Shown: positions 53,688 through 62,364, counted from the stretch's first letter. The stretch: DNA of 64,000 nucleotides from Aquimarina atlantica (GCF_000626715.1 NZ_AQRA01000007.1:366889-430888); one strand, 5' to 3'. The notes: generated from the letters alone by a model not told the origin. Numbers and translations: made by a program.

Positions 53688-54278
53688 ATGAAAATAGCGA
53701 TTATTTCAGATATCCATGAAAATTTTCATAATCTTATTCTTGCATTAGAGGAAATTGAAAAACAGAATTGCAAACAAATACTTTGCTTAGGAGATTTAAT
53801 GAATGCTGGTATTGCAAAAGTATTATCGTGCTCTACGATTCCTGTATTTATGATTTGGGGAAATAATGATGGCGAAAAAGTAGAAATTACTAAAGTGGCA
53901 CATCATCAAGAAGGTAACCTTAGTGTAAGCCTAAATACATATGATTTTTTAGAAATAGATAATCGCAAAATTTTTATTTCTCATTACGACGACCTTGCTA
54001 TTCCTATGGCGAACTCGGGATTATATGACGCCGTGTTTTTTGGGCATACTCATATATCCTCATTTCAAAAAGAAAATGAGACATGGGTTGTAAACCCCGG
54101 AGAGATTTCTGCTCATAAAACAGGAATAGCCTCTTTAGCCATTTATGATACAGACGCTAATAACGTAAATATTGTAGAACTTAAGAATAGCATAACATTA
54201 AAAACAGAATTAGTAACTGATTTTTTTAAGAAAAATAAAGAAGTATTAAAGCTTCGCTCTGAAAAGCTTTTGATGTAG
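53688..54278 (+). CDS. YfcE/MJ0936-type metallophosphoesterase
   Basis: 196 residues. All phosphoesterase motifs are visible: DIH (Asp8, His10), GD (Asp36), GNND (58-61), SHYDD (His99) and GHTH (119-122). The YfcE-type family hydrolyses phosphodiesters or phosphomonoesters. It lies 20 bases after the ThDP gene and its transcript probably continues from hpaH. A phosphoesterase has no obvious job in the known pathway. It could be a passenger, or act on a phosphorylated substrate. Confidence 0.85.
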   Translation: MKIAIISDIHENFHNLILALEEIEKQNCKQILCLGDLMNAGIAKVLSCSTIPVFMIWGNNDGEKVEITKVAHHQEGNLSVSLNTYDFLEIDNRKIFISHYDDLAIPMANSGLYDAVFFGHTHISSFQKENETWVVNPGEISAHKTGIASLAIYDTDANNVNIVELKNSITLKTELVTDFFKKNKEVLKLRSEKLLM

Positions 54279-54288
54279 GAAAGACGAC

Positions 54289-54314
54289 AAAAAGTGCTAT
54301 AATAATAACACTTT
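54289..54314. promoter_or_regulatory. Inverted-repeat operator upstream of the aminotransferase gene
   Basis: AAAAAGTGC with an ACACTTT partner and a ten-base spacer, 10 bases after the phosphoesterase stop and 60 before the aminotransferase ATG. Left arm identical to the repeat before hpaH at 45048; the right arm has A for G and A for T at its ends. Marks a second promoter in the cluster under the same control. Confidence 0.6.
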
Positions 54315-54374
54315 AATGTATTCTGTTTCAAAAACTAATTTTTACTTTTCTAGAGCCTATACCAAAATAATCAA

Positions 54375-55472
54375 ATGATGTATAAAAAACATATACTAGA
54401 GACTATACCTTATAAAGTAGGCGCGACAAAAGCTGAAAGTAAAAACAAAAGTGAAGATCAAAAAATCTATAAGCTTTCTTCTAATGAGAATTTTTTAGGT
54501 CCTTCTCCAAAAGCATTAGAAGCAATACAAGAATCATTAAATGAATTGTCTGAATATCACCATAGAGATGATTCTGTGTTGAAAAAAGCCTTAGCAGAAC
54601 ACTATGATAATGGTATTAAAGCAGACCAGTATATAACAGCCAATAGTGGTGTAGAGATTATAGATATTATTTGTAGAGGATTTTTGGATACAGATAGCGA
54701 AGTAATCGTTTCGTCTCCAACATTTAAAGCTTATGGCAATTTTGCGACAATAGAAAATGCTACAGTAATTGATGTTCCTTTAAAAATTCCTGATTTTGGT
54801 TTAAATGTAGAGGGGATTATTGATGCGATTAATGAGAATACACGATTGATATTTTTAACTACACCTAATAATCCTACAGGAACTGTAATTCCTAAAAAAG
54901 ATGTGGATTATTTATTAGATAATATTCCGGATACCGTTATTGTAGTTTATGATGAAGTATATTTTCATTTTGTAGAAGACCCGCAATTTTGTAATGCTGC
55001 ATATTACATTAAGAAAAATAAAAATATAATAGCTATTCACAGTTTTTCTAAAGCATACGGATTAGCAGGTATGCGTATTGGTTATGCATTTTCGACTCCT
55101 AAAATTGCCTCGTATCTACAGAAAATCAGTAGACCTTTTATGATTAATGTATTAAGTACTGCAGCTGCAGTCGGAGCCTTAACAGATAATGAACATATAG
55201 AAAACACTCAAAAATTGATTAGCGAACAAAAAAAGTGGATGTATGTACAATTTGAGAAACTGGGTATTACCTATTGGAAAAGCGAAGCTAATTTTATTTT
55301 GTTTAAATCCCCAATAGCTGAAGAAAAAATCACAAGTGCATTTCTAAAAGCTGGTATCATGGTAAGACCATGTAGTAAATTTGGAGTTAAAGATCATATT
55401 AGAGTAACCGTAGCAACACCAAATGTAAATGCCAACTTTTTTGAAGTGTTAAAAGCATTACTATCAATTTAG
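54375..55472 (+). CDS. HisC-like aminotransferase (PLP fold type I)
   Basis: 365 residues of the class I/II aminotransferase subgroup closest to histidinol-phosphate aminotransferases. Landmarks: SSNENFLGPSPKALEAI at the start, PLP-binding Asn in TPNNPTG, Asp/Tyr in YDEVYFHF, Schiff-base Lys226 in SFSKAYGLAGMRIGY, and a C-terminal Arg region (IMVRPCSKFGVKDHIRVTV). Close relatives use aromatic as well as histidinol-phosphate substrates. No his genes are nearby, so an aromatic amino acid is a reasonable guess. It heads a second transcript with the P-loop gene, 13 bases before it. Confidence 0.85.
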   Translation: MMYKKHILETIPYKVGATKAESKNKSEDQKIYKLSSNENFLGPSPKALEAIQESLNELSEYHHRDDSVLKKALAEHYDNGIKADQYITANSGVEIIDIICRGFLDTDSEVIVSSPTFKAYGNFATIENATVIDVPLKIPDFGLNVEGIIDAINENTRLIFLTTPNNPTGTVIPKKDVDYLLDNIPDTVIVVYDEVYFHFVEDPQFCNAAYYIKKNKNIIAIHSFSKAYGLAGMRIGYAFSTPKIASYLQKISRPFMINVLSTAAAVGALTDNEHIENTQKLISEQKKWMYVQFEKLGITYWKSEANFILFKSPIAEEKITSAFLKAGIMVRPCSKFGVKDHIRVTVATPNVNANFFEVLKALLSI

Positions 55473-55485
55473 ACAAACTTGTAAC

Positions 55486-56355
55486 ATGAATTATTCATCA
55501 TATATTGTTTTACCCAAAGAAGGAGAAATATATTCTATACTGGATACCGTCGCTTCTGAGGCTAAAATTGTATGTTTTACGGGGTTACCCGGAGTAGGAA
55601 AAAGTCTATATGTACAGCAATTTGCCTATATGGCATTACAAAAAAGGAGAAAGATTTCTATACTACAATGGGATGGTGCACGCCAGGGTTTTGAAACAGA
55701 ACAAGTGTTGAAGATTTATCCTGAAATCGATGGAGTTACTCATGCAGGTATTAGAAAATCTTGTGGACTATGGTCTAGAAAAGCAGTTTATGATTGGTAT
55801 CAATTACACAAAGACGATAATGAGGTATTAATCCTTGAGGCTCCTTTGGTAGGAAACAGGTTAGTAGAATTAGGTAAAAAAACAGAAGATGAATTAGAGC
55901 CTATATTATCAAGTGATAATACTCAATTTATACTACCAGTACCTTCAGATAAACTTAGAAAGCTAATAATAAGTAAACGAGTAAAAACTGCAAAGAATCC
56001 TAATCATGAAATGGAGAAAGCAGATGCTCAACCACATGTTCTTATGGCATTGTATCGAGAAATATGCGAAGTAGGTAAAAAGTGGGGAATGCAGGAACAA
56101 TTAGGCGAAAACCAGGAGTATGATAAGTATTTTTACGAATCACTTTATAGAAAGGTACTTCGAGCGAGACATGTAAAAACATTATTTGTAAATGAAGCTT
56201 TTGAGGTGAATTCGGCATATGATATTCGGCAAAAGTTTTCTAAACTAACTCCTTCAATAGAAGAGGTCTCTTATTTTGTATCACTGGTACAAGAAAAATA
56301 TCCGACAGATGAACAATTAGAAATGGCAGTAAATAATTGGTATGTATTGACATAG
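55486..56355 (+). CDS. P-loop NTPase-like protein of unknown function in the aromatic cluster
   Basis: 289 residues. A clear Walker A motif GLPGVGKS (33-40) is preceded by a beta strand (KIVCFT) and followed by a helix; a candidate Walker B-like hydrophobic strand ends in EVLILEAP (about 113-120). The remainder is helical, with several Lys-rich stretches (KLIISKRVKTAKNP). The fold resembles small-molecule or nucleotide kinases more than an AAA+ protein, but I recognise no family. It lies 13 bases after the aminotransferase, under the repeated operator, and closes the cluster. Confidence 0.7.
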   Translation: MNYSSYIVLPKEGEIYSILDTVASEAKIVCFTGLPGVGKSLYVQQFAYMALQKRRKISILQWDGARQGFETEQVLKIYPEIDGVTHAGIRKSCGLWSRKAVYDWYQLHKDDNEVLILEAPLVGNRLVELGKKTEDELEPILSSDNTQFILPVPSDKLRKLIISKRVKTAKNPNHEMEKADAQPHVLMALYREICEVGKKWGMQEQLGENQEYDKYFYESLYRKVLRARHVKTLFVNEAFEVNSAYDIRQKFSKLTPSIEEVSYFVSLVQEKYPTDEQLEMAVNNWYVLT

Positions 56356-56431
56356 AGTTATGTTAAACATCTCGAAATTGAATAGATAAATACGATAGTC
56401 ATAATTTTTGAAGAAACATTTTTTTTTTGAG

Positions 56432-57505
56432 TTATTCATTATTTAGACCTAACAAATATCTAGCTGCAGCAAAGGGCGTAATTTTATGTTGTTGTACAGC
56501 TTCAATTTTTGAATCTAGAGCAGCTTTAACTTTTGGATTGTTGTAGAAAGAGTTTTTTAATTGTTCTTCAATAGTTTGTAATAACCAAAATTTATTTTGT
56601 TGGATTCTGTTTTTTTCAAAAAATCCATTTTCAGAAGTGATTTTAAGATATTTTAAGATCATTTTCCAAATATCCTCAATACCAGTACCTTCTATAGCAC
56701 TACAGGTTAATACTTCTGGCGACCAACTATTTTGGGTAAGAGGGTATAAGTGCAATGCTTTTCTAAATTGATTTTTGGCCTTACGGGCACGTGTTAGATT
56801 ATCACCATCTGCCTTATTAATTACAAGGGCATCTGCCATTTCTATAATCCCTCGTTTGATACCTTGTAATTCGTCTCCTGCACCTGCCAATTTTAGTAAT
56901 AAAAAGAAATCTACCATGCTATGCACAGCTGTTTCACTTTGCCCTACACCAACAGTTTCAATAATAATAACATCATAGCCTGCAGCTTCACAAAGGATAA
57001 TAGACTCTCGCGTTTTTTGTGCTACTCCACCTAATGAATTTCCAGATGGAGAAGGGCGTATAAAAGCTTTAGAAGATCTTACCAATGATTCCATTCGGGT
57101 TTTATCCCCCAGAATACTGCCATGTGAAATTGTACTACTAGGATCCACAGCCAAAACAGCAACTTTTTTCCCTTTTTGTAATAACAAATTACCTAAAGCT
57201 TCTATAAAGGTGCTTTTACCTACACCGGGAACTCCTGTTATACCAATTCTTATAGATTTATTGGCATAAGGAAGGCACATTTCGATAAGTTGCTGTGCTT
57301 TTTCAATATGGTTTTGCTGGGTACTTTCGATTAATGTAATCCCTTTACTTAAAGCAGCAGTGTCCTGAGCAATGATTGCTTTAAAAATAGAGTCAATTAT
57401 AATTTCCTTTTGCTGTAACTTTTTAAATCGATCAATTGCTTGACTACTAGTGCTAGAAGGTGTTTTAGAGGGAGAATTAGTATGTTTGGTAGAATCTTTA
57501 GACAC
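56432..57505 (-). CDS. meaB: GTPase chaperone MeaB/ArgK-type for B12 mutases
   Basis: 357 residues. G1 motif GVPGVGKST (91-99), the family-typical VLAVDPSSTISHGSILGDKTRM switch region, PSGNSLGGVAQKTRE, the NKADGDN base-recognition motif (about 234-240) and a C-terminal helical dimerisation region. MeaB loads and protects adenosylcobalamin-dependent methylmalonyl-CoA mutase. The mutase fragment at the left edge appears to be IcmF, which has a G domain of its own, so this MeaB should serve another mutase (MutAB) outside the window. A minus-strand TAACTTTG precedes it. Confidence 0.94.
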   Translation of the reverse strand: MSKDSTKHTNSPSKTPSSTSSQAIDRFKKLQQKEIIIDSIFKAIIAQDTAALSKGITLIESTQQNHIEKAQQLIEMCLPYANKSIRIGITGVPGVGKSTFIEALGNLLLQKGKKVAVLAVDPSSTISHGSILGDKTRMESLVRSSKAFIRPSPSGNSLGGVAQKTRESIILCEAAGYDVIIIETVGVGQSETAVHSMVDFFLLLKLAGAGDELQGIKRGIIEMADALVINKADGDNLTRARKAKNQFRKALHLYPLTQNSWSPEVLTCSAIEGTGIEDIWKMILKYLKITSENGFFEKNRIQQNKFWLLQTIEEQLKNSFYNNPKVKAALDSKIEAVQQHKITPFAAARYLLGLNNE

Positions 57506-57520
57506 AGAATAACTTTATGG

Positions 57521-57528
57521 CAAAGTTA
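57521..57528 (-). promoter_or_regulatory. Bacteroidetes -7 promoter element for meaB
   Basis: Minus-strand TAACTTTG, 15 bases before the start codon at 57505, implying a very short leader. Confidence 0.45.
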
Positions 57529-57634
57529 TAAATTCCTTTTGGAAACTTGTAATTAATATATAGGCCTTCTGATATTTTAGGTATTTGCAGCACTTTGTAC
57601 TTAAAATGATACAAGTTTATCAAAGAGAACGTAT

Positions 57635-58189
57635 TTATACTTTTATAGGAACTGCAATCGCAGTTCTATCCCACGCAAGATATAGTATGGTAAAATCATT
57701 TGCATTTTCAAAATAAATAGAAAATTGTTCTACGATATTTAATAAAGGTTGTACGGGGACTTCTACAGTGAGCACATCGTACGAGGCGTCTCGTTTGGCA
57801 GTACCATCCATGCCTACTCCCCAATCATATTCTTTACTATTAAAAATTACTTTCCAGGATTTTGGATTTGGAATAGTCCATAGTGAATAGGTCCCTGCCT
57901 TAAGTACAGTACCATCAACTAGAAGATCTTTGTCTGTTGTAAATGTAGTAGCCTCATTGGCACCAGTTCTCCATACTTCATTAAACGGAACCAGATTACC
58001 AAAGATTTCTCTACCCTTTTTGTATGGTCTGTTATAAAAAACAGTGAAAGTAGCATCCTTTGCTGTGTGAGTAACGATTTCTTCGGGACTATGTTTTTTG
58101 GTACTTTGCTTCATGAAATACATTCCTGCAAATCCAATCAATACTAATCCTGATAAAATGAGTACTGCTCGTTTTAAAAGTTTTGGCAT
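57635..58189 (-). CDS. DUF2911 protein
   Basis: 184 residues with an N-terminal membrane anchor (about 8-27) and a DUF2911 domain: FTVFYNRPYKKGREIFGNLVPFNEVWRTGANEATTFTTD, the GTYSLWTIPNPKSWKVIFN segment and the C-terminal LYLAWDRTAIAVPIKV. The family is common in Bacteroidetes and predicted to face the periplasm. No function is established. Monocistronic, divergent from the ECF sigma gene. Confidence 0.9.
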   Translation of the reverse strand: MPKLLKRAVLILSGLVLIGFAGMYFMKQSTKKHSPEEIVTHTAKDATFTVFYNRPYKKGREIFGNLVPFNEVWRTGANEATTFTTDKDLLVDGTVLKAGTYSLWTIPNPKSWKVIFNSKEYDWGVGMDGTAKRDASYDVLTVEVPVQPLLNIVEQFSIYFENANDFTILYLAWDRTAIAVPIKV

Positions 58190-58508
58190 AACGATTTTTT
58201 TAATCCTAAATATACTTCTTTTACAACTTATGTCTATGTTTAAATATTCATAAAAAGTAAGAAAGCTTTGGCAAGTTACTAAATAGAAGAGTACTATTTA
58301 CATCATTTATACTACAAATACCATAACAAGTGTAGATATCATAAATACACATTGTGTTTTTTAATTATTTGATATACAATATATTGTTGGCGTGATATGA
58401 TTTTTATGTATAATTTTGCAACATAGAATATATGTTTTCGTCTATATAGATGAGTACGATTTAAAACAGTTTTAAAATAATAATCACTAACCATAAAGTT
58501 AAGAAAGT
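58190..58508. other. 319-base gap upstream of the first ECF sigma gene
   Basis: AT-rich. Its only recognised element is the full promoter at 58387-58418 (TTG-N21-TAATTTTG). A leader of about 85 bases would separate the start site from the TTG start codon. Confidence 0.45.
58387..58418 (+). promoter_or_regulatory. Full Bacteroidetes promoter for the ECF sigma operon
   Basis: TTG at 58387-58389, a 21-base spacer and TAATTTTG at 58411-58418 match the housekeeping consensus TTG-N17-23-TAnnTTTG. The best promoter match in the window. Confidence 0.65.
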
Positions 58509-59054
58509 TTGTTACAAAGCGAGCTAATAGAACAATGTAGGAATAACGATCGTAGAGCGCAAATGAAACTCTATAATAAGTACTGTGATGGTATGTATTA
58601 TGTAGCGTTGCGTTTTCTTAAAGATCCATTTGAGGCGGAGGAAGCTATGCAAGAATCTTTCATTAAGGCTTTTACGCGACTTCATCAATTTACCGGAGAT
58701 GTTACTTTTGGAGCTTGGCTTAAACGAATTGTTATAAATAAAAGCATAGATATGCTAAAAGCTAAGAAAATGAATATGGTTGCGATTAATGAGCAGGTTA
58801 TGACTACCGTAGAAGAACAGAATGATTGGTCGGTGTCTGATTCTGTTACTGTAGAGGAGGTAAAAAAAGCAATTGAAAAATTGCCAGAAAAATATAAATA
58901 TGCCGTCATGCTATTTTTGATAGAAGGGTATGACCATAATGAAATTAGTGAAGTACTGGATATTACACCAGTTTCTTCAAGAACATTGGTACATAGAGGA
59001 AAAAAGCAGCTACAGGAAGAATTAAAACATTTGAGACATGGCACAGGATATTAG
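58509..59054 (+). CDS. ECF sigma factor (RpoE-like)
   Basis: 181 residues beginning at TTG 58509; an in-frame stop lies just upstream (58500-58502) and the next ATG would cut into sigma region 2, so a TTG start is required. Region 2 at about 8-75 (LIEQCRNNDRRAQMKLYNKYCDGMYYVALRF, PFEAEEAMQESFIKAF) and region 4 at about 110-165 (LPEKYKYAVMLFLIEGYDHNEISEVL, SSRTLVHRGKKQLQEEL). It overlaps the following membrane gene by 17 bases, the normal arrangement for sigma and anti-sigma. Confidence 0.93.
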   Translation: MLQSELIEQCRNNDRRAQMKLYNKYCDGMYYVALRFLKDPFEAEEAMQESFIKAFTRLHQFTGDVTFGAWLKRIVINKSIDMLKAKKMNMVAINEQVMTTVEEQNDWSVSDSVTVEEVKKAIEKLPEKYKYAVMLFLIEGYDHNEISEVLDITPVSSRTLVHRGKKQLQEELKHLRHGTGY

Positions 59055-59649
59055 AGAACTTTTAAAGCAGGATAAACAGATTCCTGCCGAGCAATTAAGA
59101 AAAGGGCACCAACAAAGGTTTATGTCCAGGTTAGAGAATGAATTTCCTAAAGAAACCAGAAAGTTCGATTATAAGTGGCTTAATATTGCTGCAAGTATTG
59201 TTGTTATCTTCTCGGTCTCTTTACTTACATATAATCAGCTAGGTAGTAGTGGTAACGAAGGAACCGAAATAGTAGATCTAAATACTGGCCCTGTAAAAAA
59301 TTCCTCTGTAATATTAACTAAACAATCTTCTCCTCTGGCAGAAATATCTCCTGAGTATCAAGAAGTAGAAAATAGTATACTTACCAGTATAAAATTTCAA
59401 TTATCACAAATTACAATTGATGATACAAATAGAGAGTTGGTAGAGAGTTTTATGGCCAGATTAGATAATCTTGATAAAGAGTACCAAAAACTTAATAAAG
59501 AATTAATAGAAGTTGGACCTAATGTTCAAAGTGTAGAGGCTATGATGGAGAATTTAACGATACGGTTATCACTTTTAAATAGACTAAAAGATAAACTAAA
59601 AGAATTAGAGAGAATTGAAAACGAAAATTACAATGAAGTACAGGCTTAA
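59038..59649 (+). CDS. Probable anti-sigma membrane protein
   Basis: 203 residues: cytoplasmic N-terminus of about 45 residues (DIRELLKQDKQIPAEQLRKGHQQRFMSRLENEF), one membrane segment (about 49-67, WLNIAASIVVIFSVSLLTY) and a periplasmic coiled-coil-like region. No zinc-binding anti-sigma motif is visible. The 17-base overlap with the ECF sigma gene and the topology support an anti-sigma role; the sequence alone would not. The stop overlaps the next gene by 17 bases. Confidence 0.7.
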   Translation: MAQDIRELLKQDKQIPAEQLRKGHQQRFMSRLENEFPKETRKFDYKWLNIAASIVVIFSVSLLTYNQLGSSGNEGTEIVDLNTGPVKNSSVILTKQSSPLAEISPEYQEVENSILTSIKFQLSQITIDDTNRELVESFMARLDNLDKEYQKLNKELIEVGPNVQSVEAMMENLTIRLSLLNRLKDKLKELERIENENYNEVQA

Positions 59650-60982
59650 TGTAGCGACTCTTGGCTTATTGTGTTGTGCAGGCTTATTTGCGCAAGACAG
59701 ACAAGACAAATTAAATGAAAAGCTGTCAGTAAATGAAGATGTTACTGTTGTTCTTAACACGAGTCATACTAATATTGTTTTTGAAACCTGGAATAAAAAT
59801 ACAATCGAAGTAGAAGCTTACTTAGAAGGTAATCTTTCTGATGGAAACAGCAAACATATTCTTGATAGTTGGCAAGTAGATGTATTAGGAGATAGTCAAA
59901 AAGTAACTATTAATTCTACAGCAGGAAATTTATGGAGTCGAAATGTCACTGCTTCTAGTATCACGATGGATAGAAAAAGCTTACAGGAATTAAGGATGTT
60001 AAGCCCTATGATTACTGATATGCTAGGGCCTCTTATGGAAAACATTGCTAAAAACCCTATGCCAAGTACACTTTCTCAAAATCAAGCTAACGTTAATTAT
60101 AATAACGGAACCTTTAAAGAAAATGATGAAAAATATATTAAGCAATGGGAGAGCCAGATACGCGAAAAATTTATTGATGAACAAAAGCAAAAATGGGCTA
60201 AACAATTTGAAGCTGACCCTAAAAGCAAGATAAAATTAGAAACCTGGGATGAGCAATATGGAAGAAAAATGGATGCATGGGCATCTCAATTAATACAAGA
60301 TATTGGTAATCAGCAGAACGGTACAGCTAATGTTACAGTCTATAGATATAGTACAAGTAGAGTTAACACTAATAGTACAAGTAAAATCATTAAGGTACGT
60401 ATTCCTAAAGAGGCTAAGCTAAGACTTAATATTCGCCATGGGGATGTGCAGTTAGCAGAAAAATCTAATAATATTAAAGCTTCTCTATCTCATACTAAAC
60501 TATCTGCTAATATTATAGATGGCAAACAAACATTTATTAAAGCTTCTTATTCCCCTGTTTTTGTTCGACAATGGAACAATGGTAGATTGGTGATCAATTA
60601 TGTTAAGAACTGTAGAATACAAAATGCTAAAAACCTTCTTGTTAATGCCGATTCTAGTAATGTTTTTATCCAACAACTTGATGAAAATGGAGCGATCTCT
60701 GGAAGCTTTGGAATAATTACTATAGCCAATCTTGGAGAATCTTTTTCGACCCTGGATCTGGCAGTTCAAAACAGTGATTTTAAATTAAATTTACCCAAAA
60801 CAGCATTTAACCTTTCATATAGTGGGGCGCAAAGTATAATTTCTTTACCTAAGACTTTAGAAATAAATACAAGAAAGAATTTTGGTAATGTGTTTGTTAA
60901 TGGGTTCCAGAATACGCGTAGTACAGATAAAATAATTACAATTAATGCTAAATATAGCGAGGTTGTATTAAATAATAAATAA
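59633..60982 (+). CDS. Secreted beta-helix-like protein (DUF4097-type) of the ECF operon
   Basis: 449 residues from the ATG at 59633 (TTG 59615 would lie further in the preceding gene). Signal peptide ending at LFAQ. The start (VNEDVTVVLNTSHTNIVFETWNKNTIEVEAYLEG) and the C-terminal part (KLRLNIRHGDVQLAEKSNNIKASLSHTKLSANII, then ISGSFGIITIANLGESFSTL) are repetitive beta strands like the DUF4097 adhesin-like fold. A helical, charged insert lies at about 155-230. It probably is the extracytoplasmic output or sensor of the sigma/anti-sigma pair. Confidence 0.7.
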   Translation: MKYRLNVATLGLLCCAGLFAQDRQDKLNEKLSVNEDVTVVLNTSHTNIVFETWNKNTIEVEAYLEGNLSDGNSKHILDSWQVDVLGDSQKVTINSTAGNLWSRNVTASSITMDRKSLQELRMLSPMITDMLGPLMENIAKNPMPSTLSQNQANVNYNNGTFKENDEKYIKQWESQIREKFIDEQKQKWAKQFEADPKSKIKLETWDEQYGRKMDAWASQLIQDIGNQQNGTANVTVYRYSTSRVNTNSTSKIIKVRIPKEAKLRLNIRHGDVQLAEKSNNIKASLSHTKLSANIIDGKQTFIKASYSPVFVRQWNNGRLVINYVKNCRIQNAKNLLVNADSSNVFIQQLDENGAISGSFGIITIANLGESFSTLDLAVQNSDFKLNLPKTAFNLSYSGAQSIISLPKTLEINTRKNFGNVFVNGFQNTRSTDKIITINAKYSEVVLNNK

Positions 60983-61488
60983 AGTTTTTTCATAGTAATG
61001 TAGTGTTAATTATAGAAAAGCTCTATCGGTTTAGACTGATAGGGCTTTTTTAGTTGGTGTCATCCTACACCTAATTTAAATACATTCAATTCTTTACCCT
61101 AAAAGAGAAAAGAATTTTAAGATAATTGAACTAATAAATTAATTAGGTTTTTAAATTCACCTTAGATCAACCTTAGCTTAACATACCATATTTTTTTTCT
61201 ATTGAATAGAGGGTAAAAACGTAAGTATAGTACAGAATAAGTCTTTTAATCTGTTGATTTTTGCTTTTAATCTGATTTTTTAACACTACTTAAAAAATAA
61301 ACAATTGATAATCATGGTATTAACGTTAAATAAAGCTTGATTTGACATTTTTTGTGTCATTTGTCGAATATCGAAAACATTTGATCTAAAAGTCTGGTTT
61401 TTAATTTGTTTAACTATAAATATATAATATCATTGTATGGTAAAACCGTAATAAAATAATAACAACCCCCACTATAAAGTTTATAAAG
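60983..61488. other. 506-base gap before the duplicated-repeat protein gene
   Basis: Begins with the terminator at 61017-61048. The rest is AT-rich and has a distant pair TTTACCCT (61093) / AGGGTAAA (61209) and a short TGACA/TGTCA repeat near 61348-61364. No consensus -7 element stands out, so the promoter of the next gene may be recognised by another sigma factor. No open frame. Confidence 0.4.
61017..61052 (+). terminator. Terminator after the DUF4097-type gene
   Basis: Arms AAAAGCTCTATCGGT and ACTGATAGGGCTTTT with two G-U pairs and a TTAG loop, then further Ts. Confidence 0.82.
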
Positions 61489-62130
61489 ATGAAATCAATA
61501 GCGTGTTTTTTTAGCTTATTTTTATTCTTAAATAGTTATGCAAATGACTTAGACCAAATCTTGGAAGTAGAGAAGGAAGGTCTTGTTGTGGTAGTTGTAG
61601 ATTTTCAGGATGGAGATAAAATCAAATTATTCGAAGTAGAAAGCGGAGATCATATTTTATCCAAAACTCATGGGGAAATTGATTTGAGTCAATTACCAAT
61701 GGGATCTTATTTACTTGAAAACAATCAAGGACAGTCTGTTGTTATCGTTCGTATGGAAGAAGATATTAATATTGAAGGTGCAATAGAAAATGTAGAAAGT
61801 GATTTTGTAGTAGAATATGATAGCGAAAGAGCAAATATGCCTTCAGAAGTTAATGTTGAAGAAGAATTTGTACATTATTATGAAAATTCTGAAACAAACC
61901 TTTTAGAGATAACAAGAGAAGGAGATTTTGTTACTGTGGTTAATTTTGAAGAAGGAGATAAAATCAAATTATTTGAAGTAAAAAATACGGTACATATTTT
62001 ATCAAAAACGACAAATTTTGTAGACCTTAGCCAATTACCAGTTGGAGTTTATGTTTTAGAGAACAATAGAGGAGAATCTGTTGTTGTTGAAAAATTTGTA
62101 GATAATAACGACCTTGCAGCAGATATGTAA
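61489..62130 (+). CDS. Secreted protein with two duplicated beta repeats
   Basis: 213 residues with a signal peptide (ending NSYA). Two copies of a module of about 58 residues lie at 31-88 and 145-202. Each has GDKIKLFEV, HILSKT, DLSQLP-x-G-x-Y and LENN-x-G-x-SVV in the same order. The DLSQLP-G-Y-LEN part resembles the closing strands of type IX secretion C-terminal domains, but here it is internal and doubled. Residues 89-144 are an acidic linker. No family is recognised; it may be exported or surface-bound. A strong terminator follows. Confidence 0.72.
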   Translation: MKSIACFFSLFLFLNSYANDLDQILEVEKEGLVVVVVDFQDGDKIKLFEVESGDHILSKTHGEIDLSQLPMGSYLLENNQGQSVVIVRMEEDINIEGAIENVESDFVVEYDSERANMPSEVNVEEEFVHYYENSETNLLEITREGDFVTVVNFEEGDKIKLFEVKNTVHILSKTTNFVDLSQLPVGVYVLENNRGESVVVEKFVDNNDLAADM

Positions 62131-62150
62131 TAAAGAATTTTATAATATAC

Positions 62151-62182
62151 AAAAGCCTTCCAAACTTGGAAGGCTTTTTTTA
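62151..62182 (+). terminator. Terminator after the duplicated-repeat gene
   Basis: Arms AAAAGCCTTCCA (62151-62162) and TGGAAGGCTTTT (62167-62178), followed by more Ts. Confidence 0.92.
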
Positions 62183-62364
62183 TGCAGTCTATTTAATTTA
62201 CCAATGTTAATCTAAAAAGGTTTTAAGAAGCTCTTATAGCTTTTTATAGGATTATTATATATAACCTAATGTTAATGAGTACGATATCTAAATTTGATTA
62301 TATCCTTCTGTAAATTAAGAATTAGATTCTCTATTTTCTGGTTGGATAGTCAAAAACGCAAATA

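Noticed and set aside
45126..56355. Phosphonate metabolism as an explanation for aminotransferase, ThDP enzyme and phosphoesterase
   Set aside because: No PEP mutase is present: the aldolase gene has HpaI-type residues, and the remaining genes form a coherent homoprotocatechuate pathway.
57586..57597. GCACTTT half-site upstream of meaB as a third member of the hpa operator
   Set aside because: Only one arm is present; isolated half-sites also occur inside genes (near 7150 and 8530).
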